Source: Protofrankia sp963555915 (GTDB lineage Bacteria; Actinomycetota; Actinomycetes; Frankiales; Frankiaceae). Taken from it: a DNA stretch of 56,921 nt. Every line of letters begins with the position of its first letter. Position 1 is the first letter of the stretch. Both the position numbers and the translations under genes were made by a program. The stretch lies in contig NZ_CAUVXL010000269.1 in NCBI RefSeq assembly GCF_963555915.1, forward strand, positions 1 through 56,921, given 5' to 3'. This document shows, piece after piece, positions 8,601-17,300 of the stretch. The notes under the pieces are model-generated. The model was not told the DNA's origin. It ran no database searches and saw only the letters and a program-made list of their open reading frames with translations.

Positions 8601-9177
8601 GTTGAGCACTGTCAGACTTTTCCAGGAAATCGACGACGATCCGCTCCAGAAGGCTTTCGTAGTCGTCGTCGCCAGCCGCCGGAACAACATAGGGGGTGGT
8701 TTTAGACGGCACCTGCACCCGCTGCTGGGCACCTGCGGTCACGTACCAATGCTGATTAGGCTTGGTCGCCGGGTCGAAAGGCGTGCCCGCGGCCCAGCTC
8801 CAGTCGGCCAGCGCCAGGGCTACAGCGGCCGTGAGCTCGTCCGGCGAACCGATCAGCAGGAAACTGACGGTACCCTTTCGTGCCACGCTACTGCCGGCGG
8901 TACGGTAACAAAGTATTGCCCGGTCTCTGCCGTTCAGATCCTGAGCGATCAGATAGCAGACGCTCGGCCCCCACCTGATGTCGGTACCCCTCGGTTCCCA
9001 CCAGTGGCGGTAGGATTTGTGCCACCACTCGCGTTCGGGCGGTGGCAGGTTGGATTCCGCCGGAGTAAAACCGGAAAGACCGCCACCACGCCTCGGCGGG
9101 TCGTACCGGTAGACCAGATAGTCGACAGCAATGGAGTCTGGCATGTCCGGATCGGATACATTCGATCCGGACATCAC
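5641..9177 (-). CDS. GAP1-like protein fused to dead transpeptidase domain
   Basis: An 1178-aa protein, last gene of the operon. Residues 1-330 resemble the N-terminal domain of GTPase-associated proteins (RDRAILCYRTAG, LTAAVALALADWSW); this assignment is tentative. A Pro-rich linker (about 335-385) and a long helical region follow. One membrane helix lies at about 809-832 (VIVIAVIILVVIVFIIFLTV). The extracytoplasmic tail (about 845-1178) has the plan of a penicillin-binding transpeptidase: GAVVVIDPGGGGVRAVAT, IRVTPFQMAVAVSALA and FTGWAVGFAP. All three active-site motifs are lost: SxxK reads EIVA near 949, SxN reads SCT near 986, and KTG is replaced by SAG near 1123. Its GTG start overlaps the GTPase stop (GTGA), and an ATG follows directly, so either may be used. 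Confidence 0.6.
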   Translation of the reverse strand: MMSGSNVSDPDMPDSIAVDYLVYRYDPPRRGGGLSGFTPAESNLPPPEREWWHKSYRHWWEPRGTDIRWGPSVCYLIAQDLNGRDRAILCYRTAGSSVARKGTVSFLLIGSPDELTAAVALALADWSWAAGTPFDPATKPNQHWYVTAGAQQRVQVPSKTTPYVVPAAGDDDYESLLERIVVDFLEKSDSAQRAHHLLVPGVGPGKAVQLLKNVLAALDNDRCDTLVRRFSFSASQKDNIPADTAPRVVFATQKFTWQGGALTILDGRPPHPHPVYTDAARRLVEVSRRADRHVFDDIVGKPFNSDDPFGWCEWLIGNSGLLEWLGLPEGPSVPRPATLPALPPAPTEMPAGVDATPPPVPSPAGIPAGSGQIPPPPPIREHVIGVYRKGIHRARQADTVIAVVNILVDMIRDMVWLTERNVVGLRAVSQLKSAPDQDFVLSRFDLPRRPDGVDARLSKRVLQVVDRTFVTIFNGRSDVIRELLGAVNAAAVATDSSYSRPPAEAPELSAVIDDRHDYLTRRDGDSKRAAAAQAREEVRWLCERRILETLGQISQKEPSSSDVIGFLVELIRVGGGLTEQHVETLRWISFHCVRDSPPQISGDVAGDLEACDILLGQVGRHRIRNVFDQQSRALENRAFEDALRTECGRRVQYGREIVQRVISDVTVVGLHDRVVIDRLIAGIRSLAGEPIDPEISQELEELRGKADQAFERGRAAVTDRPTEYLPAVMPPRSDDPGSAGAGAGPTTPGMGSPDRPPPSQPQNVSDREPGSAARRTWNSNHGEDAHNNRKQGAGVSATDVTPSGRRRRVDFSNPLHVIVIAVIILVVIVFIIFLTVGRSGGGAGIPVRGFDGSSFKKVVFNDGAWQASDVPAVFADAAVHVASADPSRDEIELTISKKWQDRAVKVLEEAGRDGAVVVIDPGGGGVRAVATRGQAADNANLATGVSANPGEIVALLSAAAMDKNGLVGLRADATEALGCKDFSTIVKNSCTGSFKALQAQLGAGFLPRAQAIACDLGFDGIDHPVSGVHIAASSVLPGESCEGNQAVAADAPIRVTPFQMAVAVSALAAGSSGMPAPCPHFLEAFTDNCAIRIGDVTLAVDVVQEIRDAMAAGNPGIALMTSWSAGDSGFTGWAVGFAPAQNPTVAVAVYIEDRSGTDATPVLQAATGAAKTLLDKAG

Positions 9178-10406
9178 CGGGCTCCGCCCTGTCCCGGCCG
9201 CTCAAAATCGCCACCGACGGCACGGGCCTCGTCACCCAGCATCCCACTCATGGCCAGGATCGCCGCCAGCGGATCGAGCACCCGCTTGGGTCGGACCCCC
9301 CGGGAGTATCTCCTGACGCCGACAGCGGGTGCGTTCGGGTCACCCTTCCGGGGCGACTGCAGCTCGACGGCCTCCGAACCGGTCGCCGAGACGAAATGCA
9401 GGGTCGCCCTGGAGAATACCGAATAAGGTCGCAGCCACGCCTGTGCGTGGTTCTGGTGGAGGAAGGAGAAGGCGTCGGCGCTCTCCTCCCAGATCGTGGC
9501 CAGGTCGGGCTGCCGGGCCGACCGGTATGAGCTCAGGCCGTCCCTGCGCAGCCAGGACGAGACCGGCTGTTCGAACCGCCAGCGATCACATTTGGTGATT
9601 GCGATGGCGACCGGCTTTTCCCGCGCGCCCTCCTGGTCACGGAAGCGATGCAGAACAGTGGCGAACGCCCGGTCGCGCCGCAGCGGCCGGTTCCCTTCGG
9701 TTGAGCCGTCGGCCGGATCCTTGATCGCGACATACGGATCGACTACAAAAATCAGCGCATCCATTGCCAGGATGAACTGCGTGTAGGGGCTTTTCTCCGC
9801 AAGAATCTCCCCCGAGATGTCGAAGAACGTCACCGCACGGGTCACGCCCAGGTCGGGGTTGGAGAGCAGAAACGCGTCCTTGAACTCGGCGCCACTCGCC
9901 GACTCGCCGCTCACGTCGCTCTGAATCGCCTCCCCGTCGTTGAACAACGGGTCGACGAAATCGCTGAGATAGTTCTCGTGGACGCCCGCGTCCACCGGGT
10001 CTACCCCCAGACCCAGCGCCTCCAGCCGGCCGTACTCGATCTCACCGACCATCGAGGCGAGCAGGTGGGACTTGCCGCTCTCCGCAAAACCGACAAAGCC
10101 GATGACCAGCGGGCGGCCGTACTTCGCGTAGGCCGCCGGGAGATAATGATCGATCTTGGAACCGTCGTTGGCTGTGAGCTCACCGTCATTGTCCGGGCAG
10201 CGTTTCCACGCGTCGAGCTCGCGATCCCGGCGCTTGATGGCCGACGTGGTCGCCGGGATCTCCAGTGGACGGTACCGCTCCGCGGCCACTGGGGTGTCGA
10301 CCCGCTCATACAGCTGGCGCACGTCATCCCAGACGAACTCGTTCAGGCAGATCGGGCAGCGAACCGTACGTCTGGGGGAGCGGAACCCGCCGTCATCGGT
10401 GGTCAT
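9174..10406 (-). CDS. Zinc-ribbon P-loop GTPase (conflict-system type)
   Basis: A 410-aa protein. A zinc-ribbon-like start (Cys17, Cys20 in CPIC, and Cys70) precedes a GTPase domain with Walker A G106-F-A-E-S-G-K-S113, switch-II-like FFDISGE near 198 and the base-recognition motif ITKCD, a TKxD variant of NKxD. This matches the GTPases paired with GAP1 proteins in conflict operons of multicellular bacteria (the double-GTPase type in domain databases, from memory). It lies between the pseudokinase and GAP1-like genes with 4-bp overlaps on both sides, so the three are probably made in fixed ratio and act together. It is soluble, with no membrane helix. Confidence 0.75.
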   Translation of the reverse strand: MTTDDGGFRSPRRTVRCPICLNEFVWDDVRQLYERVDTPVAAERYRPLEIPATTSAIKRRDRELDAWKRCPDNDGELTANDGSKIDHYLPAAYAKYGRPLVIGFVGFAESGKSHLLASMVGEIEYGRLEALGLGVDPVDAGVHENYLSDFVDPLFNDGEAIQSDVSGESASGAEFKDAFLLSNPDLGVTRAVTFFDISGEILAEKSPYTQFILAMDALIFVVDPYVAIKDPADGSTEGNRPLRRDRAFATVLHRFRDQEGAREKPVAIAITKCDRWRFEQPVSSWLRRDGLSSYRSARQPDLATIWEESADAFSFLHQNHAQAWLRPYSVFSRATLHFVSATGSEAVELQSPRKGDPNAPAVGVRRYSRGVRPKRVLDPLAAILAMSGMLGDEARAVGGDFERPGQGGAR

Positions 10407-11578
10407 GAGTGGTCACCAGAATAAGGGTCGAAGGTCTGGGCGGTCCGGCTCTTACTCCTGGACAGTTCGGCGAACCGCCGGCGTCCTTCCAGAAAACGGG
10501 GATCGGCCGTGACCGGTTCAGGGTAGGCGTCGACGGGCACGAAGTCCCGCTCAGCGCGGAGATCCCGCATGAACAGCTCGATCAGCGGTCGGCCCGCAGG
10601 GGTGGGTTCGAAGATGCCCTGCAGGGTCCGGTCCAGGCCGCCACCGACGGCACGTAGATCAGGCGGTCCGGTCATCCCGGACGGGAGCGGTCCCCCGACC
10701 ACCTGGACGATCACCAATCCGGTACTCCAGAGGTCCGCGGCCGGATCCGCGGGGACGCCGCCGTGGCGCGCCTCGGGCGCGGCCCAGCGAGGTGACGGAG
10801 CGGCGCCGGCCGGCTCACCGGTCAGCCGGGCGTGCTGGAAGTCAGTGATCTGCACCCGCGGGTCGTTCCAGCGGACCGTCCCCGGAGTGAGGTTGCGGTG
10901 CACGACCTTGACGGCCTCCAGAATGCTCAGTGCCCGGAACAGACTGACCTGAAAGCCTTCGTACTTCGTCGCCGACATCTTCCTGCTGAACCGGCCGGCG
11001 GGCGCGCCGCGCTCGTCGAGCAGGATGAACGGCTCCTCGGCGTCCGCGTCATAGCCGACCAGCCTCGACAGCTCCGGCGGGTAACGGGTCTCGCCGATCG
11101 TTCGCAGCAGATGCAGGCCGATCTGAATCTCGTTGTCGATGAGATCGCAGTTGTCCGCGGTCACCTGATCGCTCGGCAGCACCTTCTGGACGAAGTCCTG
11201 ATTGGAGTCCGGGTTGGTCACCCTGCGCCGGCGGTACGGCGCGGATCGGGAAGGCGGGCGGGCGGCTCCCGGCCGGTCCTGGCCGGCATCCTCCCATTCC
11301 CCGACCCGGATTCGAAGCTGTTCGCGCTCACCGTAGGTCGTGATGTAGCTGAGTTCAGTCAGCGCGTCGGCGCGGCCCTGCGGCGACTCCTTGTACGAGC
11401 CACCGGCGGCGCCGGACCCACCCGGTGACGAACCGTTGGTGCCGCGGCCGTCAGCCCCGGCCGACTCGGCCCGGCCGGGCCGGCGTCCGCCGGGCGAGCC
11501 GGACGGGGCATCCGAGCCGGGCGATGCCTCCGGTGGGCCGTCCGAAGCCTCCGGTGCCCTCCAATCGGGATGCGTCAC
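10403..11578 (-). CDS. Ser/Thr kinase-like pseudokinase
   Basis: A 391-aa protein. Residues 1-75 are disordered (Gly/Ser/Pro-rich) and residues about 120-340 have a protein-kinase layout: candidate lysine K132 (QKVL), candidate helix-C glutamate E150, catalytic loop H227-R-N-L-T, DFG position D246-F-Q, and APE at 267-269 followed by DLWSTGLVIV. The catalytic aspartate of HRD is Asn229, the following lysine is Thr231, the loop asparagine is missing, and DFG is DFQ. Phosphotransfer is therefore unlikely and the domain is probably a nucleotide-sensing or scaffold module for the GTPase encoded next. It has 4-bp overlaps with both neighbours. Confidence 0.75.
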   Translation of the reverse strand: MTHPDWRAPEASDGPPEASPGSDAPSGSPGGRRPGRAESAGADGRGTNGSSPGGSGAAGGSYKESPQGRADALTELSYITTYGEREQLRIRVGEWEDAGQDRPGAARPPSRSAPYRRRRVTNPDSNQDFVQKVLPSDQVTADNCDLIDNEIQIGLHLLRTIGETRYPPELSRLVGYDADAEEPFILLDERGAPAGRFSRKMSATKYEGFQVSLFRALSILEAVKVVHRNLTPGTVRWNDPRVQITDFQHARLTGEPAGAAPSPRWAAPEARHGGVPADPAADLWSTGLVIVQVVGGPLPSGMTGPPDLRAVGGGLDRTLQGIFEPTPAGRPLIELFMRDLRAERDFVPVDAYPEPVTADPRFLEGRRRFAELSRSKSRTAQTFDPYSGDHS

Positions 11579-14382
11579 AGCCGACCCTCCACTGGCGTCT
11601 CGACCACACCGGAACGCAACCGGACCAGGCGCAGCACGCCGGCGACCTGGCCACCGGCTGTCCAGACCAGATCGGCACCGGGATGTGGAATCTCAGGACC
11701 ACCGACCGGCCCCGGGCGGGTGAGGCCGCGGCCGAACACCGCCTTGGCCGCCCGCGGCGCGAAACGGATCAGATCCGCGCGGTCCGGAGAGACGTCGAGA
11801 TAGCTCAGCTCCTCCGGCCCGCACAGTTGCTGGATGCCCGCGTCCAGCTTGGTGGCCCGCAGCACCTCGGCGACCCGGTGCGATTCGGTCCACACCGCAT
11901 CGACGAGCACCGCGCGCCGCTCGCCCGAGCGGGCGAACGGCGGAGCCTCATGCACACCCCGACGGGACAAATGTTCGGCGTAGACCTCCAGCAGCTGCCC
12001 GAAGTCGGTGGACACATAGTTCGCCAGCGCGTCCGGCGCGCCTCTTTCAAGATCCTTCCAGCAGCGCCGGAGCACGGTCTGGATCAGATCAATCAGATCC
12101 TCCTGGACGACTCTGGCAATCTCACCTCGCTGGTCACGCAGCAGGGTGGCGACCTCGACGTCGATGCCGGGCACCCCTCCCGGCTGGTCCCCGATGGGAT
12201 GGTCGCGCAGTAGCATGGCGTGATCGGTCAGCTTTGTCTGCATGTCGAGCAGCGCGCCGGTCAGTGCGTTGGTGATGTCGTGGGCCTCCCGCCGACTGTC
12301 GGCGAGCACCCATTCGTACAGCGCCACCCGGCAGACCAACGTGCGGAGCTCCTCGACCACCACAGCGGCAGTGCCAAGCTGAGGCTGCCAACGTTTCACC
12401 GCGGATACCCATGCCCACAGTGGCCACAACAGCAGCCCGAGCAATCCGAATGCCGCAAGCGCCGTCCGGACCGACGCGGACAGACTCAACGTGGCAGACC
12501 ACTGCAGATACCAACCCCCACCGGCTGCGGCCAGGGCGACCAGCACCAACGGGACGAGGTCCAGCGCACCGGCTTCGTCCGGGCTGACCTGGCGGGCGTT
12601 CATCAACAGCCAGGCACCCAGGACGGCCACGACAACGATCGTCAACGCCGGAACGACGCTGACGACGGCTCCGGCGACGCCATCGAGCGGCGACCACAGC
12701 GCCGCCAGGAAGCAGAACAAAGCCACCGCAAGGAGCACCCGCGGTGCGGCCAGGCTCAACCGCAGCAGGCCCGGATTGTCAAGGTTGTCGAGGACGCTGT
12801 CCGGACAAATCTGGTTCAGCTCGTCGATATGTTCCCGGCTTCCCCGCGGGTACAGCCGGTGTGCGATCCCGGACAGCCACTGGGACGCCTCAACGATCGA
12901 ATGACCCGTCTCCAGAGCGTTGTCGGTGAGAACCCGCAGGCTGTTGACCACGGCCCCGGGCAGGAGGTCGGTGGATCCCCGGGTCACCACACCCAGTTCA
13001 TCCAGCCGGTTACGCCGCGCCTGGTCGAGCCCACGGCTGCCGTCAATCTCGAAGAACTCGATCCGCAGGTTATGCCGCAGTTCGGCGAGCCCTGCCGCCG
13101 CCTGTCGCATCGCGGACCCGACAACCATCCCCGGCTGATGGCCGCTGAACAGCACCCGCCAGCCACGCATGCCCTTCACCGCGGCGTCAGCATCCGCGAT
13201 CCGGCCGGCGCACTCCCGCAACAACGAACTGATCAGGCCGTCGGGCCGCAGCACGGCGTCTGCGCGCCGGTCGACCATCCCGAGCAGCAACGGCAACGGT
13301 CCGGTGAGGAGCGCCGGGGGTGGCTCACTCTCCTCGCCGGGCTCCGGGTGCGGGGCGAGCAGCCGGTCGAGCGCCCGTAACTGGGCGTCGGAGAGCACGC
13401 CGTCCTCAACCCGGCCGACCACCGCACGCAGACCGGGCGCGGCGGTCGCATCCGCCATGGAACCGACCCTTTCGGCGACCGCGTCGAACACCTCGTGCTG
13501 GCACAGCGCGTCCCGCAACGCTGCGAACGCCGGCGCGTCGTCGGCATCATCCAGAAGTGCGGGCAGGGACTGCGGCTGAGTCTGCCCCATTCCCCAGCCG
13601 ACCCCCCGGGCGTCGCTCACCCACAGCGTGGCCACCGGAGCTCGGAGGACGAAGGGCTTGACCAGCGCAAGCCGGGCCGGATCGGAACGCGAACCGGCCC
13701 GCGGTCCAGAACCACCGGCCTGGGAAGCACCGGCAGGCGCAGTGGCAGCACCAGCGCTTCCCCGCCCCGGACGGCTCCCATAGCGGCCCCGGTCCGTGCC
13801 GGTAGGGGCGGAAGGGGCGGAAGCCGTGTCGGCCGTGGGTGCCTTGCCGCTCGAACCATCCGACCATGCCCGGCCGGCGGCCGGCTCGCCCCGGCCCGGA
13901 CGGGCTGCCTGGCGCTCGTACCGCCCAGCGTGCGCAGCGGTGTCGCGACGGCCGGAGCTGGCCCCGCCACCGCCGAACCCACGACCGCCGAACTCGTCGT
14001 CGAAGTCGCCGTAGCCGGGATCGGGATCGGGATCGGGATCATCGCCATGATCGGCATAGCCACGACCGTCCTGGGCGGCAGGATCGCCGCCGCCGGCCGA
14101 GCCGCCGCGCTCGGCGTTGGGCGGGCCGACGACCAGGCAGACGACCTGATTCACCGATCGGGCGGTGATGATCCGTTCAAGACCCGGTGCATGTTCGACG
14201 AGCAGACGAGAATCGTCGATCAGCAGCACCCGTCCGGGATCGCTCTCCGCAATGCCCAGATCCCGCACGAATGCCCGCTGAATGTCGGAGAACCGTTCGA
14301 CCGTCATGATCTCCGTATAACGGGTACGGAGATCAATTTCGACGACCGTCGGCGCGGCTCTGCTCAGGGTCGACTCGGTCAC
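11575..14382 (-). CDS. Large multispanning membrane protein of the GTPase operon
   Basis: A 935-aa protein of no family I can name. The first 85 residues (VVEIDLRTRYTEIMTV ... RVLLIDDSRLLVEHAP ... VVCLVVGPP) alternate strands and one helix in a way that could be ubiquitin-like/beta-grasp; this is a guess. Residues 90-220 are Gly/Asp/Arg-rich and disordered. A soluble region to about 540 precedes roughly four hydrophobic segments at 547-685 (LLAVALFCFLAALW, LTIVVVAVLGAWLL, LVPLVLVALAAAGGGW, ALAAFGLLGLLLWPLWAWV), followed by a helical cytoplasmic C-terminus. It is the only multispanning membrane protein in the operon, so I infer it is the membrane platform. It overlaps both neighbours by 4 bp. 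Confidence 0.65.
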   Translation of the reverse strand: MTESTLSRAAPTVVEIDLRTRYTEIMTVERFSDIQRAFVRDLGIAESDPGRVLLIDDSRLLVEHAPGLERIITARSVNQVVCLVVGPPNAERGGSAGGGDPAAQDGRGYADHGDDPDPDPDPGYGDFDDEFGGRGFGGGGASSGRRDTAAHAGRYERQAARPGRGEPAAGRAWSDGSSGKAPTADTASAPSAPTGTDRGRYGSRPGRGSAGAATAPAGASQAGGSGPRAGSRSDPARLALVKPFVLRAPVATLWVSDARGVGWGMGQTQPQSLPALLDDADDAPAFAALRDALCQHEVFDAVAERVGSMADATAAPGLRAVVGRVEDGVLSDAQLRALDRLLAPHPEPGEESEPPPALLTGPLPLLLGMVDRRADAVLRPDGLISSLLRECAGRIADADAAVKGMRGWRVLFSGHQPGMVVGSAMRQAAAGLAELRHNLRIEFFEIDGSRGLDQARRNRLDELGVVTRGSTDLLPGAVVNSLRVLTDNALETGHSIVEASQWLSGIAHRLYPRGSREHIDELNQICPDSVLDNLDNPGLLRLSLAAPRVLLAVALFCFLAALWSPLDGVAGAVVSVVPALTIVVVAVLGAWLLMNARQVSPDEAGALDLVPLVLVALAAAGGGWYLQWSATLSLSASVRTALAAFGLLGLLLWPLWAWVSAVKRWQPQLGTAAVVVEELRTLVCRVALYEWVLADSRREAHDITNALTGALLDMQTKLTDHAMLLRDHPIGDQPGGVPGIDVEVATLLRDQRGEIARVVQEDLIDLIQTVLRRCWKDLERGAPDALANYVSTDFGQLLEVYAEHLSRRGVHEAPPFARSGERRAVLVDAVWTESHRVAEVLRATKLDAGIQQLCGPEELSYLDVSPDRADLIRFAPRAAKAVFGRGLTRPGPVGGPEIPHPGADLVWTAGGQVAGVLRLVRLRSGVVETPVEGRL

Positions 14383-17300
14383 GACCAGCTCTCATCGTCC
14401 GCTGGGTAATCGTCAATCGGATAGTTATCAGCCTGATAATCGTCTGTCCGATAACCATCCGACCGGTGGTCGACGACGCGATGCTCACCGGCCCCGCGGT
14501 CCTCCCCTGGGCTTCCGGCTCCACCGCGTGCGGACGCGTCGCCGCCATCCTTGTGGAGATCGATCGCCCGCCGGCCGTCATGGTTGTTGTCGGGCTGATA
14601 ATCGTTCCGGCTCCGGCCATTTCCGGATTCCCGGTCGGGTGCCGGGTCAGGATGACCACGCCCGCGGCGACCACCGACGCCCGCGCCGGCGCCATCGGGA
14701 GGGGTGTCCCAGCCCCCCTTCACCTGATCGGCGTCGTCCTGCCAGCGCTGGTCGTCCCGAGAATCCTCCGCCGGGCCGGGCACAGTGCGGCCGTACTCCG
14801 GCCGGGCGGACCCTGCGCGTGCGGGCACCGGGCCGGCGCCACGTGGCCGGCGTACAACCAGCTCGTACAGCTCGGCGAGGTTGGTTCGGGCCCGCAGCGA
14901 GACATTTTCGAACTGCATTTCCATGGCCGCGTCGAAGGTCCTCGTCCAGAAATCGTAGAGCTGACCCGCCCAGACCCGACTGCCCGATGGCAGGGTTCGG
15001 CGCATGTCGTCGAGCAGAGCGGCCTGCTCCCCGGCGAGAGTGATCATCCGCAGGAACAGTTCGCTCGGCTCCTTCGTCCGACCGGACAGGCCCTCGGGCA
15101 GGGTCCGCATCAGCTGCTCGCAGAAGTCACGCCTGATCTGCTCATCGTCCGCGAGTGTCCAGTCCTCGTACGCGCGCAGCAGGCTTCCCCACGACGACGC
15201 CGGCTCGAACGGCGCCAGCGACAGGGTCATCGACACCATGTGCTCGTCGTCGTCGGCGAGCTGAACGCGCACCTGCGCCGGCGAGTCGCGCTCACCACCC
15301 CGGGTACGGACGTTGCCGTTCCACATCGCGCACAGCAGATGATGCAGGATGCGGACCCGGTGCTCCTCGGTGGTGGCCAGCCAGCCGTAGTCGTAACCGA
15401 CCCGCTGGCGCCATTTCAGGAAATCGTGCGGCTGCTCGTCGACCAGGGCGTCGGACCAGTGGTGCAGGATCTCCCGCAGCTCGGGGACCTCGGTGATGCT
15501 CATGGACGTCCGGAACAGCACCACCGCGATCGACTCGGCGTGGATCGGCCGGAACTCGACCACCATGTCGGGTTCCCGGGGAAGACGGATCTGTTCCCGC
15601 AGGAACCGTTCGATCGTCGGGTCGGCGCCGCCCGCCGGGTAGGAGATGAGCACTTTGAGCGCACCCGATCCCTGTGGGGTGAAGTTCGCCGGCACCAGAC
15701 CGTGGATCTTCGCCTGGAACTGACGAACTTCATCACTGACAGCAATCAGAGCCTCGCGTCGTGCCGCACCGGCGAGCAGACTTGCCATCGTCGGCAGCAG
15801 CGCGTCCGCACCGGCGTCGCTCTCCTGCGTGAACAGCCGCTTGACCTCCTGCTTGAGACGCTCCCGGACGATCGCCACCGCCGCGGTCGGGCTGCGGTCG
15901 ATCGCCGCGGCCCAGGCCGGACGCCAGCCTTCGCCACCGAGCAGTGCCGTGACCACGTCCGCCTCGGTCGCGGTGTTGCGGCCGTGGTCACGGCGGACGA
16001 ACCGCTCGAGCACCGTCCGGTAGAAGGTCTCCATGTCGACCGGGGGCAGCAGATAGGTCACCCCGACCCGGTTGCGGTACAGCTCGGCACTTCGCTTGGC
16101 GAACATCCCGGGCTCGTTATGCGCATGATCGTCGAATGCGGCGGTGACCGCGCCGAACTGCTGGCGGACCCGTTCGAACGCGCGACCCCAGCGGGTCGCC
16201 TGACCGGCCCACGCCGCGCTCCACGCCGACTGTGCCCGCCAGGTGAACCAGGCGTCCTGGGCCGCCAGCGTCGCCTGCACATAGGGGTCGCCCCAGCGCA
16301 CTTTGCTCAGGCCCAGCCGGCGGTCGTGGATGTCGGCCGGCTGCGGCGGGTTGAAGGAGATACCGGTTGGGGCGAACGGTTCCCGCCGGTAGTCGTCCAG
16401 CCGTCGGGCCACCCCGCCCCGCTGCTCGTCGTAGTCAAGCCGGTTGTCGCCGAGCAGGACCCGACGGGTCCGGAACAGGTCGAACCGGCCGAGCAGGATG
16501 TCAACTGCCCTTGTCGGGTCGAATGCGGCGACCATGTCGGGCACGTCGGCCCGCAGCCGATCCTCGAGCGCGGCGACGCTGTCCTCCATCGTGCGGGCCC
16601 GGCTGTGGAGCGCCCCGGTGATCTCCAGCGCCCCGTGCGCGGCCGAAACCTCGGTGAACGGCAGCGGTCGGCTGGACAGCAGCGGCTCGAGGTTGGCCGC
16701 CGCCATGAACTCCCCGATCGCCGGCTCGTTGTCCTCGCCGCTGCCGGGCGCGATCTCGCCGAGCATGTCGACCGCGCGTGCCAGCAGCCGGGAGGCGACG
16801 ATGTCGGCCAGATCGTCCACGGGTACGTCCATCGACGCCACCAGACTGGTCGACACGCCCCGCAAGCCGATGCCGGACGGCGCGGGGACCTCCCGCTCCA
16901 CGCCCCGGTTGATGAAGTCGTCCGCGAACGACTGGTAGAGCCGGTCACCCGCGCCGGCACCGGCGGCGTCGACCTTGCCCGTCCCGACCAGCGACAGCAT
17001 CAGCGACACGATCGAGCGGTGCAGGTCGTCGCGGCGGACACCGTAGCTGCCGCTGAACAGGAAGGCGGTCTGGATGGTAGCGGGCGCCAGCGCGGTCGCC
17101 TTCTCCTGGCCCGGGTAGAGGACCCCGAGCGTTCCGGTGGTTCCGGTGGCGGTGAGTTCCGTGCCGGCGGTGGAACCGTTCTGGTCGTCCACCAGGCGGA
17201 ACAGGTCCAGCAGGGCGCGGCCGGCGTTGAGCCGGGCGCGGCGCCCACCGCCCATCCCCTCCTCGAACGCCGACGGCATGAGCACGAGCGGATAGATCTG

